A stretch of DNA of 64,000 bases from Trachythela sp. YZ-2020 (GCA_016169945.1 JADLSH010000061.1:1798001-1862000); one strand, 5' to 3'; counted from the first letter of the stretch, positions 33,051 to 44,394 are shown. Translations and numbers: made by a program. The notes: a model not told the origin generated them from the letters alone.

Positions 33051-34608
33051 CTGTTCGCACTATGACCCGCTTTCCATAGGTATATTCATGAAACCGTTCA
33101 CACGCAAACACTATGGCGAGTGTTTCCTTCTCAATCTGTGCATAATGCTGCTCACATTGGGTCATGGCTCGGCTGGCATATGCGATTGGTTTCCATAATT
33201 CTTCATGTTTCTGTTCCAGAACCGCTCCAAGGCCTGCTTTTGACGCATCAGTTGTAAGTCGTGTAGGTAACTTTGATTCATAATAGGCTAACACTGGACT
33301 ACTGGTAATCATCTTCTTCAGCATGTCAACTGCTGCTTCGTGTTGCTGTTCAATATACCATTGAACATCCTTTTCCAGTAGCTGACGTAGTGGTGCTGTT
33401 TCTTTCGATAAATTTGGAAGGAATTTACCGAGGTAGTTGATCATTCCAAGAAATCTTTGAAGCTCTGTTTTGTTCTCTGGTGTTGGCATTTTCAAAATAG
33501 CTTCGATCTTACGAGGATCTGGCTTGATTCCATCGGCAGAGATGAGATGACCAAGAAACGTCGTTTCCGTCACTCTGAAGGTACATTTCTTCTTATTCAA
33601 CTTGAGTCCGGACTCTCGAACTCTATCAAGGACTTGCTTGAGGGCTTCATCGTGCTCTTCATTATCTTTTCCAAAGACAATAATGTCATCTTGATCGTTA
33701 TCTGCGCCATCAATATCGCTGATTATTTCCGAAATCTTCTTCTGGAACACTTCCGCTGCACTATGTATCCCAAATGGCAGTCTCTTAAATCGATACCTGC
33801 CAAATGGTGTGTTGAATGTGAGCAATTTCGAACTTTCGTCGTCAACCTTTATCTGCCAGTAGCCACTTGACGCATCTAATTTTGAAAATACTTTTGCTCC
33901 CCCAAGCCTGGATAAAATTTCATCGACAGTTGGCATGGGATGATGATGTCGTTTTATTGCTTTCTTGAGATCCCTCGGATCAAGACATAAGCGAATCTTG
34001 CCATCAGGTTTCTCGACGATCACCAAGGAACTAACCCAATCAGTTGGTTCATCGATCTTTTCTATCACGTCAAGTTGTTTCATTCTTTCTAGTTCAGCTT
34101 TAAGTTTGTCCATCATCGATATGGGAATTTTTCTAGATGGATGTACGACAGGTGTGACTTCAGGATTTGTGACAATGTGATGCTCTCCTTGTAAACATCC
34201 AATTTCACCAAATACATCTTCATATTGTTCCATTAAATTTGGCTCCGAGGTGTTGACTATCCATATTCGTTTGATAATGTTGAGCTGTTGACACGTTTGA
34301 AGTCCAAGGAGGGGTGGTGATTCGGTGTCGGTGACAATGAACGTGACTTTGTGATTTTCACTCTTATTTTCTAAATTTAATTCACACTTTCCGATAGCTG
34401 GTATGTCTCCCCCATTATATGCTGATAATTTCACGTCTGTTTTTTTTAATGTGGACTTGATGTTGAGTTGGTTGTATGTTGATAGCGGTAAGACGTTAGT
34501 TTGAGCTCCTGTGTCTATTTTGTATCGGATATTAGAACCATTTGATTGTAATGAAATGAACCAATCTAGCTCGTTGGTTTCCAAAGAATTAGCATTGTCC
34601 CCCGACAT
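33051..34608 (-). pseudogene. Gypsy pol: protease, reverse transcriptase, RNase H
   Basis: A long frame, starting at MSGDNANSLETNELDWF. The protease has KIDTGAQTNVLP (catalytic DTG near residue 32). Reverse transcriptase follows from about residue 150, with FSKLDASSGYWQIKV (motif A), RFKRLPFGIHSAAEVFQ (motif B) and NDQDDIIVFG (motif C; Asp pair present, the first position is Gln rather than Tyr). RNase H has LTTDASKAGLGAVLEQ, then AQIEKETLAIVFACERF, and RTDHKPL. It would be processed from a polyprotein and copy the element's RNA in particles. The open frame continues to 32833 but is out of register after TDHKPL. Confidence 0.9.
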
Positions 34609-34630
34609 ATCTTTATGCTGTTCAGTCTGT

Positions 34631-35443
34631 TCAACAATCCCAATGAAAAATCTTCATCTTCGCTTTCGTGCTGTGGTTGAGCTTGTGTGAAGTCGATTCG
34701 TTTTGACTTGAGAGACAGACTGAAGCGAAATGATTTAATTTTTTACATTTTAGACATGTTTTGCCAAACGCTGGACAGTTTCGGCGCTTATGAATCGTAC
34801 CACAGTATTTGCATGACTGGGAAATGTACTCATTGTTTGCTTGTCTTGGCTTGCTATTATGTTGGTTCAGCTTGAGTGCATCTATTGCCTGGTTTCCTTG
34901 TAATCTGCATAACTCGTAGGCGTGTTTTTTCGTTGCTTCGGCTGCTTGTCCTAACTTTATAGCATCTTCGAGACTTAGGTTATCCATTCGAAGTAATCTT
35001 TCTCTCAACGAGTTGCTTATAACCCCGATTACAATCATATCTCTAATCAAAGAGTCCCGTAGAGTTGCAAATTCACACTGCGAACTTCGCTTCTTTAGTT
35101 CCGTTATAAATGCATCGAATGACTGACTTTCGCTTTGTCTATATATGAAAAAATGATGGCGTATAAGTGTTATGTTCTTTCGTGGCTTGCAATATGCTTC
35201 AAACTTCTCCATAACTAGCTTTAACTTCATTTTGTCACCGTCATTTGCAAACGTAAATGTGTTGTATATTTCAATAGCTTGGCTCCCAATACAAGTTAAA
35301 AATATCGAGGTTTTGATGTTGTCGGCCTTCTCATTAGATTCTGTAGCCATGATATATAACTCAAACTGTTGCTTCCATCGATCCCATTGCTCAGCTATAT
35401 TCCCTTCAAAGGATATTGGTTCTGGTGGGCGAAATTTGTTCAT
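34631..35443 (-). pseudogene. Gypsy gag with two zinc knuckles
   Basis: Capsid and nucleocapsid protein. The start chosen is MNKFRPPEPISFEGN (35443), because the upstream in-frame ATG lies in the LTR. The capsid part has IAEQWDRWKQQFELYI and FDAFITELKKRSSQCEF. The knuckles are CKYCGTIHKRRNC and CLKCKKLNHFASVC. After the second knuckle the frame seems displaced by one base: another frame continues with an acidic ESEDEDFSLG segment. Gag stops at 34631, near the pol opening. Confidence 0.8.
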
Positions 35444-35453
35444 CCTGACTCCA

Positions 35454-35551
35454 TGTAATGATTTATTAAACAAAGATCTTTAAGTCTATTTACCAAGCTC
35501 TTATATACTAAAAGTCATTCCTAATTTATACAGTCATGAATAATCATGACA
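35454..35551 (-). repeat. Gypsy 5' LTR (98 bp)
   Basis: The plus strand starts tgtaatga and ends tcatgaca, giving inverted TGTAATGA/TGTCATGA ends. The minus strand carries gtatataagagc (promoter-like) and aataaatcattaca (poly-A signal then LTR end), followed by TGGAGTCAGG, a possible primer site that overlaps the gag start. Very short for a Gypsy LTR. Confidence 0.8.
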
Positions 35552-35556
35552 CCCAC

Positions 35557-36480
35557 AGTTAGCACTGGTCACTGCGGGTTACATACAATTATTCAGTCAC
35601 CTTTAGCTTGAGCAAGTTTGACAAACCTAAAAGTGGGAGGTTATTAATTGTGCTTGCCTAAAGAACACTACAGAAAGTGTGCATGTCTGACTATGTGAAA
35701 GTTGTGCAGTATAAAACACATTAAGAAAGATAATTTGTCTTACACTGCAAGGATGTATAACTGTGTTGGCCATGAACAAAGTTATTTTGAGATTATATCT
35801 TGTAGTTATTATAAAGTTAAAGTGTGTTGCTCCTCTCAAATGTGTGGTTGTTTCAGTGTAGGTAGTGTTCAGTAGTAAGATCTCTTTTTAAATATTGGGT
35901 GTAACAATTATGGTATCAATAGAAAGAAAATCTTTCCCTGATTTCAATGATGTGATTTTCATCAAGTTTTTCTTGGATTATTCATATTACCTCCTACATG
36001 TTCACAAGTCATATTCGAGGTTTGTGTATACTAACCCGACACAAGGGTAAATATATAATGCGTTATTAAGATAACTAAAACTTGATACATAAACCATGCA
36101 AGTCAAAAACCTTTGAAATAGATTCACATACATACCAGTTATAAAATCATACATTCGAAAAATCTCAATATAAATCCACAATATTTTAAAATATAGCAAA
36201 AATACTCCATTTTCAAACTCCGATAACTCGTCGATTTGAGGAGGTAATTTATGTCTTAAAGTACCAATAGAAAGAGCAACTCTTCTTCAATTCGACGCTG
36301 TGATTTTTATTCCTTTTCTCCTTTATATATAAAATTATCTCCGGCAGATAACAAAACCACTTTTCTGGCACCCGAATTAAACATGGGCAAATACAACGCG
36401 GGATGAATATGTCTAAACCGTGATAAATATACCAATCAAGACACAAATCGTTAAATTGGATTCATAGATTGAATAATTTT
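35557..36480. other. Right flank of the Gypsy insertion
   Basis: AT-rich. Two loosely similar stretches about 360 bases apart (ccaatagaaagagcaactct near 36265 and tcaatagaaagaaaatcttt near 35915) hint at an old tandem duplication. No gene seen. Confidence 0.4.
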
Positions 36481-36778
36481 ATTATATAAAGTATAGTGCT
36501 TTATAGAGATTTCGAGCACTGATCAAACTGATAATCTCACATGTGAGATTATTTATGATAATCTCACATGTGAAAATTATCGCTTTTGAAGTTGATGAAA
36601 ATGGATATTTTATTTTATTTTATTTTGTTTGAAAAGACTGTCCTTTATATAATAAACAGAAAAATACATGGATGCTTGGAAATACCAGATTTATTTCTCG
36701 TGTTGAACATGATAGTTCAACACTCGAAATAAATCTGGTATTTCCGCGCACACATGTATTATTCTCTATATAAAAACA
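36481..36778. repeat. Palindromic repeat, copy A
   Basis: Begins ttatataaagtatag and ends attctctatataa, weak terminal inverted repeats. Inside are a hairpin on gataatctcacatgtgagat and another on ataaatctggtatttcc against its complement. Copy B is at 62371-62698 with nearly the same sequence but a longer apex. Confidence 0.75.
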
Positions 36779-37011
36779 TACCTTTAAAAATACGAGATTT
36801 TCAGCGTGAAAAATCGCAACATAAATCCACCAAATTTCAGCAAATATTTGCTGGAAATTTCAATTTTTAATAATAATGAACGCATTGCATTTTGGGAAGA
36901 CTCTCATCCTCCTCTGCAACAAGCAATTGATGCAATTTCGTTGTGACGTCACAGGCCAAAAACCAGAACAATAACATAATCTGTCACGTGACCCGCCTTC
37001 CTAACCATGTT
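36779..37011. other. Unassigned AT-rich spacer
   Basis: Nothing recognised. Confidence 0.4.
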
Positions 37012-37351
37012 TGGGGGGCTTCGGTGGCGCAGTCGTCAGGACAAGCGCCTTTCACCTCTGAGTATTGAGTTCGATTCTCGCTGAGGACTATACTCATCAC
37101 ACTCATGTGAAAAGAGTAAGTCAACGCTCTGCCGAAAGTCGTGGGTTTTCTCCGGGCACTCCGGTTTCCTCCCACAGGGAAAGTTGACTGGGTGGGTTAG
37201 GATATACAGGTTAGGAAAGTAATATCACAATTGTTGTAAAAATAGATAATGTAGGCTATGTACATAATAATGCGTGATACTTGATGTAATCGGTCACTGA
37301 AAAGCCCCAACGGGGAGTGAGCTGAATAATGTATGTATGTATGTATGTTTA
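37012..37351 (+). repeat. tRNA-headed SINE with tatg tail
   Basis: Head cggtggcgcagtcgtcagg (A box) and gagttcgattctcgctg (B box) look like a Leu- or Ser-type tRNA. The body holds gggttttctccgggcactcc and ggtttcctcccacaggg, a module widespread in animal SINEs, then gttgactgggtgggttag. The tail is a tatg repeat (37331-37349). The minus-strand frame at 36984-37175 is a shadow of it. Confidence 0.75.
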
Positions 37352-38202
37352 TATTTCTATTAACTATGGACTGATAATGGGTTAAGCCGTCCAAACCATT
37401 TAACATTAACAACAAATAAATATACATTATATCGATATATTTTGTTAATAATTGATATTGGGAATCTTTTTTATTAATACGATTATAGTTAAGAAACTGT
37501 TAACATGAGTTGACCTGACCAAGCAAACTGGACAAGCTTAACTTTCCACGTCAGTTTGTCATTTTCTTCACTTGAGGAAGTCTAGCCTTGTATCTCAGCA
37601 GGAAAATAGAGTTGGTGCATATAATTTTAGCCTTACTGTCGACACAATCAATATTAGTGTCGCCATGTCAGGATCTGAACTTTCTCAAACAAAAGTTAGG
37701 CTAGCTCACTTCCATGTGAATACTATCTCAACTCTAATATTATCTATTTTCTTAAACCCTGGCCAAACCAAAGACTCATTATAACCTTATAAAACATACT
37801 GCGGTGGTATAGAGCATCCGCGCGGCAAAAACTGAATTCCCATAGAGCCCTGCGAGAAGGGTACCGAGGGATGATAATCCCCATGGACTGTACATGCGAT
37901 TCGACTGACTTTATTTACATTAAACTAGAAATACATGCATGCAGCAACCCCTTAAACCGAACAACAATAGTTCTAAAATATTTTCAACTTTATTATATTG
38001 AAATGTCCAGGTTTATATCATATCGTACTTCGTGTTTTAATCAGCGTTGGTAAGCTTCAGCGCATATGCTCGAAGCGAAATAGCATGCAACAAGTAGCCA
38101 AAATTTACCAAAAGAGGCCAAGCATTGTTCGGCCAAAAAGAAGCAAAAAAACAAATTCGGACTTCTGCGAACGCAGTGCTATGCTGAATTATGATTGGTT
38201 CA
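37352..38202. other. No recognised feature
   Basis: Only short frames. Nothing identified. Confidence 0.4.
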
Positions 38203-38640
38203 ATTCAATTCAATTCAATTCAATTCAATTACGTCTTTATTACAAATAGTGGAGTTGCAACAAACGTGCAACTTTACAATTGATATGTAATACAAAAGAT
38301 TAAATTATTCACAAAGTTATTTACATATTAGTCAGATTATACAATATAATAAAATATTAAAAATCATTAAAAAGACGTTTATTTAAAAAAGCTTGTTTAA
38401 AGCGTTCTGTATTTACATTTGGCAACATAAATGGTTAATCACGTTCTCTTAAAGGCTGTTGACGTTTCTCTGGTAACAACTCGTACAGACAGTGTTCAGG
38501 ATTGTTCAGGATTTTTTTTAATAATAATCGATCTCTCTCCTCAATCATCTCAGCCATTGAATTTTTTTGAGAGTACATACATATCGGAATGCACGATTGA
38601 AAAACTTGTTGATTTATCAACCTTACAATTGGCTGAATTT
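38203..38640 (-). pseudogene. LINE 3' end (C-terminus and UTR)
   Basis: On the minus strand: AEMIEERDRLLLKKILNNP, then EHCLYELLPEKRQQPLRERD, a stop, and LPNVNTERFKQAFLNKRLF. This wording is that of the C-terminus of invertebrate LINE reverse transcriptases. It ends in a 3' region with aataaagacg and a gaatt repeat tail (38203-38230). It is severely 5'-truncated. Similar sequence flanks both sides (tgattggttcaatt, tgattgggttgaatt), perhaps a target duplication. Confidence 0.65.
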
Positions 38641-39310
38641 CATCAATTCTGATTGGGTTGAATTACAACCAGGTTCTTTCTGACAATGACATTCCTTACT
38701 TGAAAATGCAATCGATTTTCATACAATTCATGTTTTATACTTAAGAATCAATACAATTCTCACAAAATTCTTGCCAACTGTCAGGAGGTCAAAAGAAGCC
38801 AAATGGCCAAACTGTTTTTTCGAGGTCAAAAGAAAAATAAAGAAACCAAATTCGAGTTATTTGGCATCCAAGAGGCTAATCTACCAACCCTGCTTTAGAT
38901 AAATAATTATGCGCATGTTTACATAAAGTATTGGTACTTTCTTAGCATACTGCTCGGTGCGATATATCGCTGGTGCAAAATTATTTGTCGTCATCTGTGG
39001 TCGTCGTCATGGGTACACGAAAAAAATTTCTATGTATTTCTTATAACATTTGTTTATACAAAATAACTTAAGAAATTAATATTTTTAACACAGAATTTTC
39101 AAACCCGAAATACATAAAATATAAAATAAAATAATGACACAACAAATATTAATGCCAAGTCAACATGAAAAGAAAAGTTGCTGTACGTATGCGGTGTCTG
39201 GAAAATTGTTCTCGAAATATATGTAGTTCAATTATAGTAGCCAAATACCTGACCTTTGAACTTCTTTTTAAAAGAGCAAAATTACCAAGGACTGTATATT
39301 GGTAAATTAA
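38641..39310. other. No recognised feature
   Basis: AT-rich. Phrase gccaaatggccaaac near 38795 resembles gaggccaagcattgttcgg near 38117 only loosely. Nothing coding. Confidence 0.35.
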
Positions 39311-39975
39311 TATAAGTGTTTCCCTAAACTAAAACTGCATAATTTATGTAAGAAAAAATAAATAATGGAATAATAAACTTTAATAAATAAAGCTTTGTTA
39401 AGATACCAGTTCTTCCTGAAATTTTCTTGGAAAGTTCATGAATATGATCCTTCCAGTTTAGATGACAATCAATTAGATCTCCTAAATATTTGATACTTTT
39501 CTTTTCTTTGATCTTCTTATCATGAATTTTAATATTTATGGACGAATTTATTCTTTTTTGAGGTGGATAAAAAAACAAAATTAGATATTTCAATATTTAG
39601 AGATGGCTTGTTAGCACATAATTATTCATTAAGGTTACATAACGGCTCAATTAAAATTCTTTCTAAAAATTCAAGATTTTCATGAGATCAAAGCAGATTG
39701 GAGTCATTTTCAAATAATGGAAATAAATTTTAGTGGCACGGTTACTGATATAATTTATATACAATAAAAACAGCGATGGACCTAAAACAGATTCCTGCTG
39801 AACACCACAAGTAATATTTTTTGCTGAGATATTGCGCTACCAATTGAAGCATATTGTTGTCTATTCTGAAGATAGGATGAAAACCAACTATTTTCTACAC
39901 CCGTAACTCCATAATGTTCGTTAATATGAGGGATGCTGTAATGCACCTTTTGTCCACTATGCATGACCAACCTGT
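39311..39975 (-). pseudogene. LINE reverse transcriptase fragment
   Basis: Minus strand, from 39970: HINEHYGVTGVENSWFSSYL, LQNRQQYASIGSAISQQ, then decay, then PPQKRINSSINIKIHDKKI, KSIKYLGDLIDCHLNWKDHI and ELSKKISGRTGILTKLYLL. This is the palm-to-thumb section of a LINE reverse transcriptase. The wording is close to the one at 59664-60945. Catalytic YADD is lost in the frame-changed middle. Confidence 0.7.
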
Positions 39976-41577
39976 AATTGGATGAATTATTACACAGACT
40001 AGTATTATTTTTGTTAGATATACATTTTAATATACATGTGAACTACATAGACATCAGCCAATGCTGGACCAGGGCATTTTTAATACCGTAGCGTGGTGAG
40101 GCATTTGCCCCAGTGGGCCCTTTCTATTGCCCGCCACTAAACGTAAAAACTGGCTTGCTTCCCCAGCTGTCTGGGCCTTTTGGCCAGAAGTATGCACTGA
40201 TCAAAGATGATAAGAAACAAGGCTTATTGTTTACTTAGACCTAGCAGGGAATCGTCGAACGTTTTGGCACTGCTTTTCAGATTTTTTAACTAAATGTATG
40301 AACATTTTGGGTATAAAATTACGCACTTATTCTCTTCTTCAGTCTTGGCAGTAAATACTGATTCGTTGTGTAGGTACGATCGGTAGGTTTCGTGGTCAGC
40401 AGCTCTTCGTTTAACCAAATATTTGGAATGAATTCTTGTGACATTGCCCTTAAATCTTCCCCCAAAGTGCATGAAATGGTATTTCAGAGACTGTAGATTT
40501 CAAAATTTTCTGGGGAGCATGCACCCTTAGCCCCGAAAAGTCTTGCGCCTTCAGCATTCGACACTAGTGTCAGTGCGTATTTGGAGATTTTTAGCCCCCC
40601 CCCAATCCAAAAAATTATCCGCGGCCCTGTACACACAGCTGACACTGGCATAGAAAGCACGGAGGCTGAGGAGCTAACATTTTGGACACGGCCTAAAATA
40701 GATCAGGTCCATGTTCTTTGATAATTGTGTGTAGCAAGGTTGGAATTAACTCTTAAGAGTAAATTGAAGTCAATATTTTCCATGGCGCCTGAACCGAAAC
40801 AGGCAACTACACAATTCTCCAGCAAATAATTCAGAAAGTGCAGGAAATAGCCTCAATTTGAGTCTCAATTTTTCAAATTTCCCCCCCAGACCACTTTTGG
40901 CGCTTGTTCCAAATCGCAGCACCCTAATGAAACCTGTGTGTTAATATTTAAGCAGGATTTTGTGATCATATTTTGCCAGATTCCAGTAATAATTTGACCC
41001 CCTCCAATTGTTAGCAGTTATATGGCGGGACATGGGCCCTTTTGCATGTCTTACCCCACCACTGAAAAATTATTTAAAATGCACCGTGCTGGACAGCCAG
41101 CACTTTCTTAGTTAAACAGTCACTGACACACATATTTTAAGCACATTTATGGTAAATTGACGCTATACACTGCATAAACATCTGTATAATATCACAATGA
41201 AACATTGTGCCTCTGAAATAATATTTAATCACGTGCAAATTCATATATGTCTTAGCAAGACAGGTGGGAAATGGAAATTTATACGTATAATGTATAAATT
41301 CGCAGCTCAATGCATGTTTTATCACAGTTTATGGTAAAGATAATGCTTATCTTCGAAAAAACATGTACAAATCATATCGATTTTCGAATGTATTACTGAA
41401 AATATATCTTGAACACTCCTTGCACGCTGGGCACAAAGTGCTGAAAAATCGCCATGCACACGCGTGCTAACATTTTTGCATGGATGCGTGCGTGGATTTC
41501 GCAATCCGTCCAAGCGTTTAGACAGGAAGTACCTGCATTGGTACGCCTCATGCTGCTTATATGAAGTATTGGATTAT
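39976..41577. other. Unassigned stretch with dispersed repeat fragments
   Basis: Includes tttcagagactgtagatttc and aaaattttctggggagcatg at about 40480-40525 (compare 17800-18075), and a related gaaagtgcaggaaatagcct near 40835 (compare 50225). Frames such as 41137-41325 and 41393-41581 look like chance. Confidence 0.4.
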
Positions 41578-41765
41578 ACAATTACTTTATGGTTTCCGTG
41601 TTTGGATGGCCTGATCCAAACACGCGGGAATGTTGCGAGAGTTAAGAAAAGCGCGCGAAATCTCGAGCCGAAGGCGAGTGATTTTGCGAGCTTTTCTTAA
41701 CTCGAGCAACATTCCCAAGTGTTTGGACCAGGCCATCCAAACACGGAAACCATAAAGTAATTGTT
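41578..41765. repeat. Foldback MITE with caattactttatgg arms
   Basis: Arms of about 75 bases: acaattactttatggtttcc, gtgtttggatggcctgatcc on the left; complements on the right (ggccatccaaacacggaaac). The centre holds ctcgagccgaaggcgag. A third half-arm follows at 41791-41826, so two such elements may have recombined or nested. Confidence 0.8.
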
Positions 41766-41826
41766 GTATAAAATAACAACAACACGATAGTCTTCCGTGG
41801 TTGGATGGCCTGATCCAAACACGGGT

Positions 41827-42485
41827 TTCGACCAATCAGAGCACGCGTTATATACATGTTATTTTATAAAGCTTCATCGTTTAACGATAAGAAAGAGCTT
41901 TCATTTGGTACCAAATACGAAGGATCAAGTAAATTCAAACGGTTTATTTGGAAATATTTCTTTTGTCTAATTTTTAGATTTCTGCTCTGATGTATAATTT
42001 AGGCGAAGAGGTATGATTTTGACCCTTGTTTTAACTTTTTAGCGTTGAGTTTGATTGTCTACGGTTTGGCTAGTCAACTCCGCAGGAACCCGAATTTAAT
42101 TCGTATGTTTTTTGTTTTTGGCGATTTTGCTCTGTTTTTCTGTATTTTGTGGTCTTCCACCGGCTTTTTGTGATGACTGGCAGAAAGTGTTTGCACTTTA
42201 GTGAAGGCAAAGAAAACAGAAGTTTTGTCAGTGAAATCACGGCAGAGAGATAAATTGGACTATTTTGTAGTTTTTGCACATACTTCATGTTTATCACAAT
42301 TAGGATGTATTCTTATATATATATATCTAAAATAGGCGAAACTTTGTATAAAAATAGCAAAGAAATCAAAGCGAACGTGTGTTGTATTTTTTTACAAACG
42401 TGTATTTTTCCACTCTGACAATAGTCAATTATGAGGAATAATGAAATGCATTCTGTACCTAAAGTGAACAGAAAAATACCATTCT
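41827..42485. other. No recognised feature
   Basis: AT-rich, with small frames only. Confidence 0.4.
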
Positions 42486-42657
42486 CGGCATGTCGTTCGA
42501 TTGGATTAATAGTAGAAGGTGTCAGTACATCGAATACTCGAACTGAAATTTATATACATTTTTTTAGACATAGCCGGGAGCCATTGCGAAAAATGCAACT
42601 TAGGCCCTCTGGTAGGAATTGAATCTGCGGCCCTGCGATTCCGGTGCAGCGCTCTAA
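42486..42657 (-). repeat. tRNA-derived SINE, part 1 (interrupted)
   Basis: On the minus strand the head gttagagcgctgcaccggaa and ggccgcagattcaattccta is followed by agagggcctaagttgcattt and a tail. It is cut at the start of the A box by the Harbinger element. The rest lies at 46977-47096. Confidence 0.75.
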
Positions 42658-43491
42658 CTAGAGAGCTTTAGCAGCGACTACGAGTACGAGTACGAGATTT
42701 GACCGCGTGCGTCCTGGCGCGAGGATGTCGTAGTCGTACTCGTTTCCGTTCAAATGTTGATTTAGCAGTAAACAAACAACAATTGTGACAACGAGTCAAG
42801 GACTACAACAATATTCGTATGGCTATTGGCAATAAATCACTTCTTGATGCAGCTACAGCCCTTTTTGTAAATGATGTTATTGACGAATGGGAGTTTGCTG
42901 CTGTATATGAACAGACCAGCAAGAAATCACCTGAATTTCAATACTGGGCGTATGAAAAAGTTGAAACTCAACTTCAAAACATGACGAACGACGAGTGCAA
43001 AGCCGATTTCAGAGTTAGTTTGGAGGATCTTCCCCTCTTGGCAGAAGCGTTAAGTATTCCGGATCGTTTTGTTTGCCCTAACAGAACAGTAGCAACAGGA
43101 ATGAAGGGCTTATGTGTAGTTTTACGACGTTTTGCGTACCCTTGCCGATACACCGATATGATCCCTCGATTTGGTAGCTCTGTTTCGGAGCTGTGTTTGA
43201 TTACCTCGGAGGTAACTGACTTTATTTTTGACATGCACGGCTATCTTCTGCAAGACTTTAATCAACCATAGCTTCATCCTCAACGTTTACAAGAATACGC
43301 AAACGCTATTCATGCTGCTGGTGCGGCATTAGACAACTGTTGGGGATTTGTGGACGGCACTGTACGACCTATCTGTCGCCCTGGAGAGCATCAACGCGTT
43401 GTTTATAATGGCCATAAACGTGTGCATGCGATAAAATTTCAGTCAGTGGTTGCACCTAATGGTCTTGTGGCAAATCTTTATGGCCCAATAG

Positions 43492-43986
43492 GTAGAATTA
43501 TTTTCTTTTGCTTTTATTTTAACTGCATTATATTTATATGTTTTCTCACTCATATTTATGGTATAATGATCTGGTTACTTGCACTTCACTTGGTGGAATT
43601 AATATCAGAATGCTGTTTTTTTAGGGTTTGTATTCCAAGTAAGTATATATACACTTCAAGACCTGACCAGGAACGACTGCAAAAAAGTCGCAACCCGCAC
43701 ACCCGATCACCTATATATACATGAACTTACGGTTACAGCTCAACAGCTGGCCTCTGTAGCTCAGTTGGTTAGAGCGCTGCACCAGAATCGCAGGGCCGTG
43801 GGATCAATTCCTACCAGAGGACCTTGTGCTGCATATTTTTTGCCGTTGTTCCTGGTCAGGTCTAAAAGTGTATATATACTCACTTGGAATACAAACCCTA
43901 AAAAAACAGCATTCTGATATTTATGGTATAGTCCTTCGTTATGAATATTTATAGTTTATGAATGTTTTTCATGCTGTTACTTCTAG
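43492..43986 (+). other. Intron of the Harbinger transposase
   Basis: GT-AG intron of 495 bases between two conserved coding blocks. Most of it is the SINE/foldback element at 43602-43920, which adds about 319 bases. The intron before that insertion would have been about 176 bases. Confidence 0.8.
43602..43920 (+). repeat. tRNA-derived SINE inside long inverted repeats
   Basis: Arms 43602-43680 and 43840-43920 are nearly perfect complements (atcagaatgctgttttttta, gggtttgtattccaagt). Between them sits a SINE head: tagctcagttggttagagcg (A box) and gggatcaattcctac (weak B box) at 43747-43825. The right arm includes the usual SINE tail (tcctggtcaggtcta); the left arm is an inverted copy of it. 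Confidence 0.8.
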
Positions 43987-44394
43987 AAGGAAAAAGACAT
44001 GATGCTGGGATGTTGAGGATGTCTGGTCTTTTGGATGAACTGGAGCAGCATTCAAACACCCCGCTTGGTGACCCCCTCTGTATTTATAGTGACCCTGCCT
44101 ACCCGTTACAAAGACATCTTCAGAAACCCTACCAGCATGCTAACCTTACACCCAGAGAAGCTGAGTTCAACCAATCGATGAGTTCTGTGCGAGTTGGTGT
44201 AGAATGGGTTTTTGGTGACATCACCAATTATTTTAAGTTTTTGGATTTTAAAAAGAATTTAAAGATTGGATTGGCAAGATGTATTCTGTGTGTGCCCTGT
44301 TGAGAAATGCTCTTACCTGCCTTTATGGTTCAACTACTAGTTCCTATTTTCAAGTTGAACCTCCTACATTACAAGAATATTTTCAAGCTAATTA

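Larger units (their letters stand above)
26150..35551 (-). mobile_element. Gypsy LTR retrotransposon with 98-bp LTRs
   Basis: Bounded by a 5-base duplication, cccac, at 26145-26149 and 35552-35556. On the minus strand: 5' LTR (35454-35551), gag (34631-35443), protease-RT-RNase H (about 33050-34608), integrase (about 31501-32599), a polypurine tract (31379-31391) and a 3' LTR. The 3' LTR is split by a LINE into 26150-26240 and 31373-31378. The 91 bases shared by the two LTRs are identical by eye, so the insertion is young. Pol nevertheless has one nonsense codon and several frame changes. The protein wording is that of the Gypsy/Ty3 group common in cnidarians and molluscs. Confidence 0.85.
42819..44394 (+). 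pseudogene. Harbinger transposase (DDE_Tnp_4), two exons
   Basis: Cuts and joins the transposon ends. Exon 1 runs 42819-43491 and exon 2 43987-44394. The intron (43492-43986) has donor gtagaatt and acceptor ttctag. Joining at G/AAGGAAAA gives GPI-EGKRHD, the family wording. Catalytic residues are visible: FVDGTVRPI (first Asp), IYSDPAYPL (second Asp) and VGVEWVFGDI (Glu). A TAG at 43269-43271, where a Trp would fit, and a one-base frame change near 44275 are the only breaks. After the latter another frame gives KMYSVCALLRNALTCLYG to the stop at 44394. N-terminal region to about residue 60 is unrecognised. Confidence 0.85.

Noticed and set aside
33457..33870. 137-residue plus-strand protein
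   Set aside because: It lies antisense to the Gypsy reverse transcriptase, which has clear catalytic motifs.
36984..37175. Conserved small protein (GGNRSARRKPTT)
   Set aside because: The similar frame at 23156 reads the same SINE body; it is a shadow of the repeat.
43747..43825. Functional tRNA gene
   Set aside because: Acceptor stem pairs fairly well, but the anticodon loop is too long, the B box is weak, and the tail is shared with other SINEs.
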